Positions 1-13,600 of a DNA stretch of 64,000 nt are shown here, piece after piece; positions within the stretch are counted from its first letter, which is position 1; the number at the start of each line of letters is the position of its first letter. A program made the translations under genes and the position numbers. This DNA is from Scolanthus callimorphus (taxonomy: Eukaryota; Cnidaria; Anthozoa; Actiniaria; Edwardsiidae), in NCBI GenBank assembly GCA_033964015.1, contig CM066914.1:32471492-32535491 (forward strand), in the 5' to 3' direction. Below the pieces are notes generated by a model, which was not told the origin of the DNA, did not search any database, and saw nothing but the letters and a program-made list of their open reading frames with translations.

Positions 1-639
1 TATAGAGTGTAACGCCAATGTAGTGGAACAAAACTGAAATGAATGTTTTCCCCCTTCCATTTCTATTATATCAAAACATGCTCGATGAAAAGAAGGAGGT
101 TTGCGTTTTCACTTTTCGTTTTTGGTTCCGGACAGTCACATCAGTCAAGGTTTCACTGTAGGACTTATTTCCATTTCCAGTTTCCTTACAGGTTATTCGA
201 ATAAATGAATAAATCATCTATGATTAGTTGAATAGTATGCGGAAATCAAATAAGAAATAAACAACATCACCCGTGGGCATCTCTAAATCAGCGTACGACC
301 AGACAAGACGTGCTTCAGATCTTACCAATAGACCTCAGTCTTTACATGCAAATAGACCCCTTTACGTATCCTTTACAAATCGTCCATTTAAAACCACGTG
401 ATGTTTACATGAAGAATAATTCCTTGGTCTTTCTGAAATTTTTTAGGTGTTTTGACGTGGATATGGAACCATTTCAAAAAATGAAAACATCACCATGATT
501 TGAAATGGTGAGGAGGTCTATTGCCTATAAATCACATATGTGTTACGTCACCAATAAGTTGGGCTCGAACTCAAGGTATTACAGATTCAGCTTATATCGT
601 TTTCCACACTCCCCCGATCTTTGTAAGGGATATGAACCA
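1..639. other. Intergenic, nothing identified
   Basis: AT-rich sequence with only short chance ORFs. A few bases around 475-510 repeat an AAATGGT motif. No splice-consistent coding, RNA or terminal-repeat structure is visible. Confidence 0.5.
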
Positions 640-705
640 GAAAGAATGCGAACCCGGATACCAGCGATGAGAGGCAAAACGATCTAAACGCCGTGCCAGC
701 CGTGC
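640..705 (-). repeat. tRNA-like SINE head
   Basis: Read on the minus strand, it has an internal promoter-like pair: a degenerate A box near 698-684 and GGGTTCGCATTC, close to the B-box consensus, at 655-644. The cloverleaf is imperfect, so a tRNA-derived SINE or tRNA pseudogene fits better than a working tRNA. Confidence 0.35.
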
Positions 706-1207
706 TTCACTTCAGCGCTGTACTAGATTATCAGAAGTGCCTCTCGTACGGAACCACAATTATTAAACAATTCGACAATTCAGGTATATGGGTAATTTGT
801 TTATTGCAATGAAATATTTAGCGTCATTGCACTACTGACTACTACCTGTACAGTATCATCTGTCAAATCTGTATTTACACCATTCTATTTACAGACAAAA
901 TTCCACAAAATAGCTCCTGTTTCTCTAGTAGGATAGTGAGGCCAAGTCTCAATTACAAATCGAGAAAGGAAAGGAATAGATCTCCAAAATCTATGCAAAT
1001 TAAGATCGCGAATCCAAACATCCTTCATGCTTGTGATGAAGTATTAATGAGTTTGAGGAGCACTCCAGTGTGTTGTAGTCAACATTTAGTTTACGAAAGT
1101 ATAAACAAATCAATTCGCATAACGTAATGTTACGAGAACTAATAATGGGAAAATCAATGTAAATCACCCCAGTATGATTATTACTAAGCAAACAGAATGA
1201 TTATTAC

Positions 1208-1668
1208 TAAGCAAGTAGAATGATTATTAGCGGAGCTCCGGCGCGCGAAGCGGATGCTCCTAAGAGAATAACGTATATAGGTATGGATCTGATTTTTCAA
1301 CGCGCGTGCGGTGTCCGTTCCGACGTCCCTGTACCACCACAGGGTTCCCATCAAGAAAGAAAAATTGAATATCTCGAGAGCGAAACATCGCTAGGTGATC
1401 AAACTTAGGTGAAGTTATGTAAGAGGCAAGGGGGTGCACCATGAAAGTCACAAGGCATGACGTCATCAGTGACGTCAGCAAAAGTAGAAACATCAATATC
1501 TCGAGAAACCAACACCGCTAGGCAACCAAACTTGGGTAAAATTATCTTGAAGGCAAGGGGGGTCCCGCCCAAGTCACGTGGCATGACGTCATCGATGACG
1601 TCATCAAAATAGAAAAGCCGATACCTAGATGACAGTAATGTATTGATTTCAGCTCCGCTTTTAGGCAG
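1208..1668. repeat. Short element carrying a TGACGTCA minisatellite
   Basis: Bounded by TTAGCGGAGCTCC and AGCTCCGCTTTTAGGCAG. Inside are two tandem copies (1370-1497, 1498-1621) of a roughly 125-bp unit, each starting ATCTCGAGA, passing through CAAACTT(A/G)GGTRAA and a GGCAAGGGGG run, and ending in paired TGACGTCA palindromes. Related copies occur at 43846-44010 (inverted) and 46380-46720. Confidence 0.6.
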
Positions 1669-1718
1669 TGCCTTAATCTATTTATTACTCCTCACGTACT
1701 CGTGGTCGGTACAAGGAT

Positions 1719-1775
1719 TCTGGGACCTTATCTCGCCGCGAGTTTATGCGAGATAAGGCGAGATAAGGTCCCAGA
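1719..1775. repeat. Hairpin, 19-bp arms
   Basis: TCTGGGACCTTATCTCGCC is followed by its reverse complement after about 19 bases; a further GAGATAAGG repeat lies in the right arm. No gene adjoins it. Confidence 0.6.
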
Positions 1776-2089
1776 GTAGGCCTAGTACAGACAAACTGAA
1801 AGAGTACAGAAGTGGCCGCTTAAGAAATTTTGAAAGACGACTGCTTTTGTACTCCACTATGGAGTTGTCCACTTTGCCTTTTTGCGCCTTCTTATTTGTG
1901 CCGCCCCAATCTGAAAACCCTAACCCTATTACAGACCTAAAGTCTTCATACCCTATATCCCAATACTATTGTCAGAACTAAAATGCTTACCTATTTTAGT
2001 CAGTCTGACGAGTCTTGCAAACGAATTCAGGAGTTGGTTAGAAAACGCTCCCTTCCCTAGCCCGGATATGATACCCTTTCAAAGCACAG

Positions 2090-2393
2090 GCAGCCCAAGT
2101 ACAATGGTCGTTTTATAATCGATAAACTCGCTAAATTGCTATAAACTCGTCACAAAGTTCTGGTAAATTATGATTACCAGACACGGTTAGAGGTGTCTGG
2201 TGGAACCCTCGGAAATACGCTTCAACGCTTCTAGACGAGGAAAGGACAACAGGACAACTTAATGTAAGTCTTCTAGTTCTATTTGCCATAGTTTACCAGA
2301 ACTCAGTGACGATTTTATAGCAATTTAGCGAGTTTATCGATTACTCTTAAACACAAGCCGGAATAAACTTAACGACCATTGTACTTGGGCTGC
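2090..2393. mobile_element. MITE with long terminal inverted repeats
   Basis: Ends GCAGCCCAAGTAC and GTACTTGGGCTGC. The inverted similarity runs inward through ATGGTCGTT, ATCGATAAACTCGCTAAATT and ACCAGAA-type segments, about 75 bases per arm with gaps. No ORF of its own. Target duplication not evident. Confidence 0.6.
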
Positions 2394-2686
2394 ATATGTT
2401 CACAGATCTTTGACAACAAAAATACGCTGTAAGAGACCCTTTTTTGAGCGTAAGGATGGTACCCTGAAGGGCGTACATGTTGAGTACCACCCTCGCTCAC
2501 TCACTACGGATCAACTGTTTCCGGTAAACGTAGTTCCCCTTGAAAGCATGCTTTGCCTTTTAAAACATCTCTTCCGACCATGCACTTTGTCGTCTGTTAT
2601 AATTTGGCATTTCAGACGCTCCCGTCGTCATTTGCGGAGTTTTAGCAAGGGTGACAAAGTTTCTCGGAAACAGTGTAGGGTTAAAA

Positions 2687-2692
2687 TTTATT
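2687..2692 (-). terminator. Candidate polyadenylation signal of the LACTBL1-like gene
   Basis: AATAAA read on the minus strand, about 207 bases past the stop codon. It is the first canonical hexamer I see downstream and gives a 3-prime UTR of ordinary length. Confidence 0.45.
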
Positions 2693-2898
2693 CCTCAACA
2701 TCTTCTGGTCTCTAGAGCTTATCTTTGCACCAGATACCGTTTCTTTCAAGGGCAGAGAGTGATAAAGAGAGCGACTTAACCTTAAAGGATAAGTTTGCAC
2801 TCTTTCAAGGAAAATTGCCGCCCGCGCTCTCCATGTTGTTATTATTAGCTGTTGTTTTCTAGCAATTAAATTTGCGCATCATGATGTAGTGATGTAGT

Positions 2899-3231
2899 TT
2901 ATATCGTCCTGTTGTAATATGACCAGCCGCTTGGGTGGATGCCAAGGATAGTGAACCCAGGCGATAAGTGCGTTGAATTGTTAATCGGTTCGAAGTACAA
3001 TTTTTCAAGATCTACTCCAATCAAGAATATATCGAGGCACTCGGTTTCTCTGTGATCCCAGATTTCAAAGGTCCTCTCCTTGATGTAGTTCAGAGGAAAT
3101 GTATAAAGACTATTGACTTTTAAGTAGAGCTTTTCTCGATGGAGGGTGATCTCCATGGTGGTGACAGAAGGCACGTCATTCGTTAGATACACGCCCACAT
3201 ACGGTTCAGGATCAGGTGGTTGCCGCGCTCG
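2899..3231 (-). CDS. LACTBL1-like: LACTBL1-like exon 11 (C-terminal beta domain, stop)
   Basis: Acceptor TCATGGTTTTTCAG at 3232, phase 0, then 110 residues to a TAA at 2899. It begins Q-P-P-D-P-E-P-Y-V-G-V-Y, the conserved linker into the C-terminal beta-rich domain of LACTBL1 proteins, and is rich in alternating hydrophobic strands with one predicted N-glycosylation site near the end (N-N-S-T). No frameshift or stop interrupts it. Confidence 0.9.
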   Translation of the reverse strand, partial: RARQPPDPEPYVGVYLTNDVPSVTTMEITLHREKLYLKVNSLYTFPLNYIKERTFEIWDHRETECLDIFLIGVDLEKLYFEPINNSTHLSPGFTILGIHPSGWSYYNRTI

Positions 3232-6200
3232 CTGAAAAACCATGAAGCAATAACAACTTTGCTCAGCAAACTTGGTAGATACATGGATCTACTATAGTTA
3301 ATGGAGTGGAATGGTTAGAAAGTCCGGCAAACTTCAAAGGGTCGACGCAATAGCGTGGGCTGGATGTTATCACCTGATTTTTACTCTGCACAATCTTTTG
3401 TTTCATGCTCATCTAATATACATGTCTGAGTGTACACTGAATATTACTGGCTGGATTTTGGTACTTATGGACTGTGATCCTGCACAGACAAAACGTTTTC
3501 TTTGAAAAAGTGAACAAAGAGATAGGACACTTCCAGGGTGTCAGATTACCTATCCATTTCCCTCTCTGAACTATGCGTTCAACTATAAGCGTTCCCCTTA
3601 CCTCTTCAGAGCTGTTGCCGTGAAGCACTTGGTGAAATGCCGCGACAAGCTTTCGAAACAACAAGGCCCCATTCCCTGTGCTTCCCAGGGTTGTTTGTAA
3701 GAGGTTGAAAGCTGAAGAGAGAAAAGGCAAGACGCACTTATTATACAGCAAGATATCCACACTACAACGCGTAACTGCTGTTGATTTGTACGTCAGCGAA
3801 ATAGAGATAACATCCACTTTTTTCTTTCTGTTCCTCCCATCACTCAATTTTTTCCGCCATTGACAATTAATTTCTACAATAAAATATACAAAGAAATATC
3901 TATGACGAGGAGAAAACTAAAAAAAAACATATGGCTTATACGAGATGGTTCTCCTCATAATTACATACAATCTCAGGTATATTTAAGGCATGGGTGTTTT
4001 TCACAAAAATGCGAAAAGTACTGGAAAAAGTTCTCTAGGGTAGAAAAAAGTCATGCGTAGAATGTCTTTTGGTAAGGTTGCTACACCCAGTGAGACGTTT
4101 CATTTGATGTATTTGGTTACGTCAACGGGTTGCGCGACTTGTAAGAGCGTTGCCATAGAGACCAACATTACTGAAAATGATTGAGAATGATCAAAATGTA
4201 AATTGATTGGATCCTTCATAGGCATTGGTTTAAAGATGGACTACCCCAGTCAGTTTTACGTCCGCCATTTTGGATTTGCTTCCACGACCCAGGCCTTAAG
4301 TTACCTGAGATAAATAACAGGTTTAGAATCAGAAAGTGGTCATGACGGATTCATTAAGGTTACTGAGAATCTTCCCGGCATGTCCTAGAAAACGAATTGA
4401 TAGGTTTACCAAAACAGAATCGTGGACACTGGTTTTTACGATAAATAGCCATACTTGTCACCCTGCTTACACCAAATTCGACTCCAAATAATTCTACAAT
4501 AGACTACATCGCTCGCAACAAATTTTGCACTGGATAACATGAGAATGTTCGTACTTCCTGACGCACCGCGGGCTACAGCAACAGGCAGTTGTGACGGTGC
4601 AACCTTTTATGAAATAGGTGTATATTGGTTCATAAAGGGAGTGTATTTGACAATTAAGCAATCTACTCCTACCAAGCTGCAGCTCCGGAACAATAAACAC
4701 ATCGCTTTCATAACCATAAACAGAGCCTCGCTTCTGTCGTATCAAGTAGCCATCTTGAAGCTTCATCTCCCAGTACGCCATACCTATCAGGCTTTTATCA
4801 TCTGGCAGTGCATATGCTAGTTCAAAAAACGCAAGACTATTAAAATTTGATACAATAACAACAATCTACACACCAACACTTCTTAAAGCTGGGTCACCGA
4901 TAAGTGTAACTCCAACGCGCTTTTTTGTCAAACCGATAGCGGAGAGGGGGATATATTATAGAAATATCGCGCGCCTTTTCCCCGTTCACTTTTGACTACA
5001 AGCGTGATATATATAAACAGATCGTCCACATCCATTCAGAATTTGAAAATACCCTTAACGTAGAGACGCCAAGTCTTTGGAAACGCTCGAGTTGGGCATC
5101 AAACGTAAAGCGTATCAAGTCGGAGTTTGGTGTAATAGGAGTCTTGTTTGTACCTGGAGCAAAGAAGTCGTGCGCGAACACTTCCTGTAGATAGCCCCCA
5201 CTTGTAAACCATTTGAACAAACCTATCTCAAGCTAAAACGAGAAAACACCAAGGTGAGAGTGTTGGCAAGAACATCAAAGATTATATAGACCAAAACTCT
5301 CTTTCATTTCGAGTTCAAATTTTTTATCACATTTTCACTTTACTTGAGTTGACTTCCATGCTATTTCTTTCAGTGGGGTATATCATGGGGGTGCCTTGGG
5401 CACCAGAGTATCTATGCTTCATTTGTTAACGTTGCACAGACGTGTCAGTAAAACGAGTGGATAACAAAAGGAGTAACTTTGAACTCGATCTTACACGGAT
5501 GTTGATTGGTTGGGAAACTGGTAAAGTTCCAGACAAGGTGAGCATCTTTTTCACTAGTCTGTTGTCGCTAATCGTTTACACTTTTGGTTTTCTACAGTGC
5601 GCCGTTGTAAGGCTTCATTCTTCGCTGATACCGGACTGAGGAGTTTGAAGGAGAAATGGCGTTTTGTGTTTTTTTTTTCTGCCGTCAATTCCTTGTGACG
5701 CCGCCATCTTTGGCACAACTCGAAACTTTCTACTGCGCATACTGAGGCGTGTCGCAGTTTCCAGTTTTGTTAGCTTGTAGAATCTAATGTCATAATAAAA
5801 CGCTTACAGTTTGTAAATCAGCAAGGGAAGTAAAGAGCCCTCCTGCCGGATTCAGCCATCCCCACTCGTATTGCTCTGTTCGTCTAGTAAGATATCCAGC
5901 AAACATGTTTTTACGAGATCTGAAAAAAAGATGTCGAAGCGTCATCAAGTCCCTCTCAAATATTTTTTCGATGGTGCTTCTTGGTATGATTCCAGCATCA
6001 GTAGTCCTAGGGGTGACTCTAAATGATCATATTAATATCATTGTTTCAAGGGTTTTCCTGATTCGGGTAACATGGTCTTTTTTTCTATTTTCGTTTTTAT
6101 CTTTCTTGTAAGTCAATATTATATATAAATTGAATAAAATAGCTCAAAACAACAACAAAAACACGGGCTTTTTATTTCAGGTTGCGGTATCTTAGATGAA

Positions 6201-7578
6201 GAATCGTATGATATCTCTTTTGTGTCGAAATTGAGACGAAATATCATATGATTCAAGTATGGGCAAGTCTTCGAAAATAGCACTCAAAAAGTGCCATCCG
6301 CACTTACTTTCCTAAGTTTGGAAGATACAAGCGTACGTCAGTTTAAAAAAGTCATGTCGAAAGTCAGTCCGCAGTATACTTACTCTTGGGTCAGCTGGAA
6401 TACGGAATCGTTCATCCCTAGCGGTTTGAAAAGCTTTTCCTCCATCCATGTTTCGAACGTTGTGTTCAACCACGAGGCAAGACCTCGTCCCAGGAGGGCA
6501 GGGCCCAAGTTACTAGGAATAATAATATTGATTGTAATGATAACACGGCTGAGACAAAAACTCCTTGGCTTCTGGATTTACTGCTGGGGAGATTTTCAGA
6601 TGTATTTGGATTTGTTCATTTTTTAATCGAGAATGATATTGATCCTATAAGGCTGGTTCTCATATAATCGTTGCGATCGCTAGGATCGCCGAAATATGCG
6701 ACCAGCGATCGTAACGATTAGAACGACAAATGAGAATTGGTTTCGGCGATCGTAGCGACTGGAAGCACCCCATAATTCAACACACTTCTCACTTCGAAAG
6801 GAAAATGGCGTCCAGCTGTTTTGAAACGCAGACGTAACATAATTTTGCGAAGAAGTTTAGAAATACGAATGCATTTATAACAAATTCAACAAAAACTACA
6901 AAAAAAGTTTGTCAAGATTAACGGCTGGAAGAAAATATCCGAAAAGTTCGGAATTAGCGTCAGTAATTCTTGCTACCGTAGTGTCATCCCGAAACATGTT
7001 GTATTTGCATCTTGTCAGCGATCCTAGCGATTATATGAGAATCAGAGTGATCATTACGATTGCTAGGATCGCGGGTCGCATTTTGTGGCGATCCTAGCGA
7101 TCGTAACGATTATTTGAGAACCAGCCTATATAAATATACACGGTACATATAATTTCGAGTCCTTTGCCTATATACTGAGTACGGAAGAATGTAACACAAC
7201 TAGTTTCGCATCGAGGTACATACCGTAGTAGATTTTATTGCTCTGGCAGTTCGCCTATATATACATTTTATGACGCATTCTAGCGCCCATCTTGGATTTC
7301 ATACCCTATTTTGCAAACACATCTCTAGAATTTGAACGTTTCAAGTCTTATAGAAAATGCCAGGTACTCAATGTTTGAGAATTAAAGTTCAGCTATAACA
7401 ATTTTTTTGCAATTCCAGTCTGGTTTTGTTTTTTATCCATTTCGGCCGAGGTCTTGGGAACTCTCATTTTTATTGTTTTTTTATTTTGTATCAAATTGTT
7501 ATTATTGTTTTTAAATGGATGGAAAGCGCCTAGAACATATATGTATAGGCGCTATATTTAACAACTATCCCCGAAGGA

Positions 7579-7615
<37 letters not shown>

Positions 7616-7641
7616 TGTCGAGGTATATATCCGCCGCTAGG

Positions 7642-7674
<33 letters not shown>

Positions 7675-10600
7675 ATACCAAATCAGCAGAATAAAATACG
7701 GTGTATTAAGGCTGAAAACGCAATATCACGCGCGAAACGAGCCGCCATTTTGAGAGTTTTCTCAAAATAGTAAATAGTTAGCACTTATTCTATTTCAATT
7801 GAGGTGGATAGTGGCAGAATATTTACCGAGAGCCGCAGGCTCGAGGTAAATATTCCTAAAGCCACTATCCACCGAAATTGAAATAGAATAAGTGTTTTAG
7901 TATATACCAGCAAGGCAACCTGCCGAATTTTCAGTCGGAAAACAATAAGAAAAGTTGTGTTAGCGTTTTAAATCTGCGTGCGTGACAAAACTCACGCAAA
8001 CTTTATAGGTGATTTGCATAAGCACGTTTTTGGTCGATTTTGACAGCTCTAGAAAGTTTGCAAGCATTTACTTCGAAAAGCTGCGGAAAAAGTGGACAAT
8101 TCAAGGGATTTTCAACAAATTTGGACATGTAGCGAGCAATATATTGCATCATTTCAATTCAAGAAGGAATATAGCTGCAAATTGGAGAGCATTTGTAAGC
8201 AATTCGCCAAAAGTTTCCGAGATGAAAATTATTTGTCGGCAGCCACTCGTTGCACAAGTAACTTAATTATTTTAGTTTGCTGGAAAAATGGAGTGAGCAA
8301 ACACCGTAAACACTGGATATTTGAGGGAAAAACGATTTAGCAGGATAAAACAACTACACTAAACCTTATGAAAAGGCTTTATGGGGTTATCATCAGGCAA
8401 GAAGAAGGATAACTAACTACTAACAGAAGTCTCCTTTGTGGCGGACAATTCGCTCGCAAAAAAACTACAAGAAAGCTGCCGATCAGTCGTTGCAAGACAC
8501 AAACCATCCTCAGGTACTTTGAAATTAGCTCTTTCGACTGTATTTTCTCGACATATTGTAGATTATAATTTTGATTTTTGTCAAATAAATAAAATAAAGG
8601 GAAAGTACATACCGAAAAAGAATTTTCATTCATGCTTTGCCAGCTAAAGTTTTTCAACTCGGGTTTCACAGTGCAAGCGTGTTTTTCACAAACAATGCTC
8701 AGACGATTTGTGAGACATATTAAATCCAGAGAGACCGATTTTGAGACAAAGAAATCTAATTTGTTGCTTCTTTAGTTTTGTTGACTGACATTTCTTCGCC
8801 TCCACATGAAATTTGCTTGCCAACTTCCGAGACTCTAAACCAATCAAATTGGTCGTTCTTAGGAGGTTGCCGAGCTGGTATATACTAATGCTGGATATGT
8901 ACTATTTCAGGAACCAATCAGAGCGCGCGAAAATGACTATTCACTGATTTGGTATATACTAAAAATTAATATTATTATTATTACTCTTGGGAACAATAGA
9001 AACAACTGGACTATTTTTACGGCATATAGCGCGAATTCCCCAGGACTGAGATTAACTGAGAGAGTCTCAGTTATGCAGTTACGAGCTGAGGACATCTTTA
9101 AATAAAATCGTCTTTTTGGCAATAAACTGACTATTTGGCTAGCGTAAAAGCCTGAAAGTATATCCCTATTACCCTTTTAGTATCACCCAACTAGTGGACT
9201 ATTGCCAATGCTGCATTCTCATTGGCAACGCTACTAGGGTCTGTTATCAATAGACCTCTAGTAGCGAAAGCGCCGATTTTGAACATGAAAACAATGGCGG
9301 CCGCTTCTCGTTTTGTCGAGGTTTCTGGTGATTTTTTAACACAAATTTTCACTTTTTGTCCAGCTAGTTGGGCGATACTAAAACCATTAGACCTCTCGCC
9401 CTCAAGGACCACGCAATAGCCCATTCGGCCTGCGGCCTCATGGGCTATTGGCCCGTAGCCCTTTCGGGCTCGAGGTCTAGGCCGACAGATTTGGTTTGGC
9501 TGAATGGACAGGACATTTTGGCCTCCATCTCACGTTTACCCCATAGTATTTAGGTTTATCATTTGTAGAGTAACATGTGCTTCAAGCAATGTTTATAGCG
9601 ACTAAAGCGTGATTTATTTCAATTATTGAAATACACAAGACTGATTTGTGATAACATTACCTGTAGTACGGCCTTTCCCCGGGTTTCAGCACTAGAGACG
9701 AGTCTTCGCGTATCCTTGCGAGGATGATGGAATTGTTGTAAGGACAGATGTTGTCGTCTGTGTTAGGCGAACATGGCGCCTCACGTGGGAGGCCGGCCAT
9801 ATGGGACATAAGCTCTCTACATGAAATAAAATATACATGTACATTAAGTGCCCTGCGTCCTTGCATGTTATAATATAGCTACGATATAACGCGCGCTCTG
9901 ATTGGTCCAAATCTATGCTCTATTACACCGATAAAGTAATGGTTCTTTCCCGCTATTTCATAAAAGCATTAGAGCACAACTTTCTATGAGTTTATCGGCA
10001 AATAGAGCACTTGTGATGTGGGGAGAGAATGGCAGAAGTGTGCACCAATATGTTTGTATTTTTTCACCCCAAAAACGTGAAACACGGAAGAAATGACAAG
10101 TTGTTTCCTATACCACTATGGTCCGAAACACGACCCAAGCAGAAGAGAAAAATCCCTAGCAGCACAAGACGGGAATCGAACCCCGGGCACAGAGGTGAGA
10201 GGCGTGGACTATTCTGCCACCTGTGCTTCCCTAAAGCCATAAAGCCATAGGCTCGTGTTCTTGAAATGAACTAATAACAAGGAAGAAAAACACTTACGCA
10301 AGCGTAATATTATGAGAACCATAAGGATCTTTGATGGAGAACTTGGGCTCGTATTTGATGAAAGGGTCTTCCAAGGATTCTACTTTCCGATCATTGTACA
10401 ATTTAAAAAGCATTAGGCTCTGGAGAAAAAGAAATATACGAAAACACAGAGTTAGTAAAATGTCGTGAGGAGCTCAACTGAAAGTGGCCGGCTCACCCTA
10501 CCCTAGTCTCCTACTTGCGTGACCGACACAAAACACGGGCTGCGTAGGAGACTAACCCTACCCATGATGCATTGATTTTGTGTTTTTTTTACTTGATTCA

Positions 10601-13600
10601 TTGCATCAGAAACTCTGAATTTAACAGCAATTCTACTATTACGAATTGTACGGTAAAATACGCTAAATTGACGAACGTGAACGTCAATGAAGACTTTTGC
10701 CAGGGTATCCGGACGAGTCTGCCCCGTTACCATCGTATGTATTGCTACGCGACCTCACAATTCAATGTTGTGATGGGCGATTTTACGCAAGAATTGTAAT
10801 GGTAATTTCTTGAACCAGAAAGTTAAATCTTCGAGGCAAGGAAGCCAAAGGATAGCTTAAAACAATTTTGGTTGATTTGGCAAACTATTTCGACCCGCTG
10901 AAGTGACCGAATCCAGCGTTTTGGTTAGTAGATTGATGGCTAAAATCGCCCATCGCAACATTAAATTTTGAGGTCGCGTAGCAATGCATACAGTGGTAAA
11001 CATGATGACATTGCATCATTTCCAGCAATCTTTATCTTTAGGTTCCGTCTATCGTTAGTGATCTATAGAACGCATATACAGTATGTACCATTTACTTTGA
11101 TCGCTTCACGAATGAAGCATGATTAAGTGTATTCACTCCCTTTTTCTCTGTTCTCCTGATAACTTTGAATGAGAACAAGATGGTTGGATGAAAAAAACGG
11201 TCACCCAACATAATTTTGCTTCACGCCACCCCTGTCCCTGATGACCTTCAAAAAGTCTTCAAATAACAAGAAGAGCTAGGAGAACAATAAGGTTCTAATA
11301 CAGGCTGTCTCAACCGGGAGCCTTTCCGCCCCCTTTCCTATTGTTTTCAAATTTATCCATTGTTTTTCGGCCAACAGACCGTAAAGGCTCTCGGTTGATG
11401 ATGGGTCAAACACACCGTAATGATCTTGGAGAAACTAGCCACTGGGAAGAGGCTGTTCCTGTTGGGTGGATGAGGCGAGGGGATTTGCGGGTCCACCAGG
11501 CCGTGCGAGTGATTCCACAAAACCCGGTCCATGTAGACTATGCTAGCAGCAGACGAATTCTGTTGAACAGCATCAAACAGGTCAACTTAAGTCCTGCGCT
11601 GACTTTGTTTTAAAAACGTCCACGCGAATTCTTTATATTAAACGTTGCAAAGGGCGTAGGCCATCCATATTTAGCATTGAAAGAAAATGATATTTTATGC
11701 TTACTGTTGTGTTTAACTCGGCTTCAATTTGCTTGAGCACATTCCTGATTGGTGGAGGAATTCTGTAGAACTTTCTGGGTTTTGCACGATGTATACAAAC
11801 AGAAGGCCTGGGTGTCTGAGACCCTGAAGGGTTCTGAAAGCACAAATTATTGTTATTATTAATATTATAAATATAATGGATGTCGAGATAGCACTGTTTC
11901 TTGGCAAAAACGGGGGCATTGTGGTCGACTGTCAGAATTTCCCTCTTGCCGATAAACTGTCAAGTGATAACAACGAAGCCTACGCTAACTTCCTGGATGC
12001 GGATCTAGTGTTGCGTTACTATAAAATATTTACTAAATTGTATATACCAGGCCGAATATATGACCCCCGGGGGGACTCCCCTATTTTTGGGGCGGGGGTG
12101 CTCGTCGGGAACTTCGATTTTACCCCTAAAAGGTACCTAAAATGGCGTCGCTTAGTTGATTTTGACCCCTAAAAGGTACCAACAAGACGTATTTTCCCTC
12201 GTCATTTTCTCTTGTATATTTTCCGAGCGAAAATACGTCTGAAATTCAGGCTTCAAACAAGCGTGATTTGCTTGATTTGCTAGAACGGACCCCTAATTGG
12301 TACCTATCTGGAAAAGAATGCAAGTTTTCAAATGTTACCACTAAAAGGTACCAGAGGCCTAATTTTAAACCCTAAAAGGTACGACGAGCACCCCCGCCCC
12401 AAAAATATGGGAGTCCCCCCCCTCCGGGATATGACCGAGGTTTTCTCTACTACGCTCGTAGTACCGTAGTGGCATATCTTACATACCATGCATTCTTTAA
12501 CCGCTTGTGATAAGGTAGGAATAACAAGTAAAGTTTAAAGCATAAGTATCTCGATCTCGGAAAACTGTGATGAATAAAATATAGTGCACCGTATTAGCGT
12601 AGTGGAGAGTGGGAATGAAATACAGTTTCAGCAAACTGCACCGTATTACCGTAGTAGCGTAATACGGTGTACACTACAGTACTACGGTACTACGAGCGTA
12701 GTAGAGAAAACCTCGGTCATATATCGGGCCCCTTATGTATTTTTTTGTAAAAAGTAAGCCAGATTAAGTTTTGAAAATTCATTTCTCCTAGAGTAAAATC
12801 CAACAAAGTGGGAAATTGTGCAACAAAACGCTAATTGACTGGAATGAGCTTCTCAAGTAAACAAGGTAGTTTTTAGTTCGGAGTCGTTTAAATACCAGAA
12901 AATTTTAAACTTCCCTAAAATGAACAGCCTCACTAGATAGAAGGACAATCTTTTGGTTTTAAAACGATACATCTTTGATTATCATATCATAATAAATTGC
13001 GACGTGACGAGTCTTTGGCGTTAAGAGGGTTTTGCCGAAAACGTTCTTTGTCTGGGTGAATTTTGCGGGTCGCCATGTTACGTTGCCATGGAAGCATCAA
13101 TGTAAACAAAACATATGTCGACACAAACAACAATACCAAGTTTACTTGTGAAGTTGCTTTCGATCCGTCCTGTGCATTTTCAGCATTTTCTTATGAGATA
13201 CAGACCATTGAAGTTCAAGGGGTGTGGACAAGAAAAACTGGTACATTATAAATCTTCTTCTCGAAGGGATTGCTGTCCTTTTCTTTTTCCTTCGCGATAC
13301 TTTTCTTTAAATTGTAACTGTAACCTACTCTTGAAAGCTTTACTCTTCTATAACAAATAATACTAAACGTTTCGTCATTCGATCGTCCCTGGAATCCTTG
13401 GTCTTTCTTTTTTATTCTTTCTTTTTCCTTCTTTCTTTCTCACTTTCTTTCTTGAAGTGTGATATAAACGATTTTGAATCTTGTTCCGAGCAATATCTAC
13501 ATGCAATCTAGTTAGCAAACACGATAGCCAATAGAGCGGTTTTCACATGACTGTAGTGAAACCAATCGCAAAGTAATTACACCAATTCTGAATAAAACGT

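Noticed and set aside
2410..2715. 101-codon plus ORF next to the LACTBL1-like 3-prime end
   Set aside because: Lies in the 3-prime UTR region of the opposite-strand gene; composition and residues look random.
8009..8340. Overlapping 80-codon ORFs as a transposase
   Set aside because: No catalytic motif or helix-turn-helix; they lie inside nested non-autonomous elements.
10162..10232. Functional tRNA gene
   Set aside because: Boxes A and B are visible, but the acceptor stem does not pair and a SINE-like body follows.
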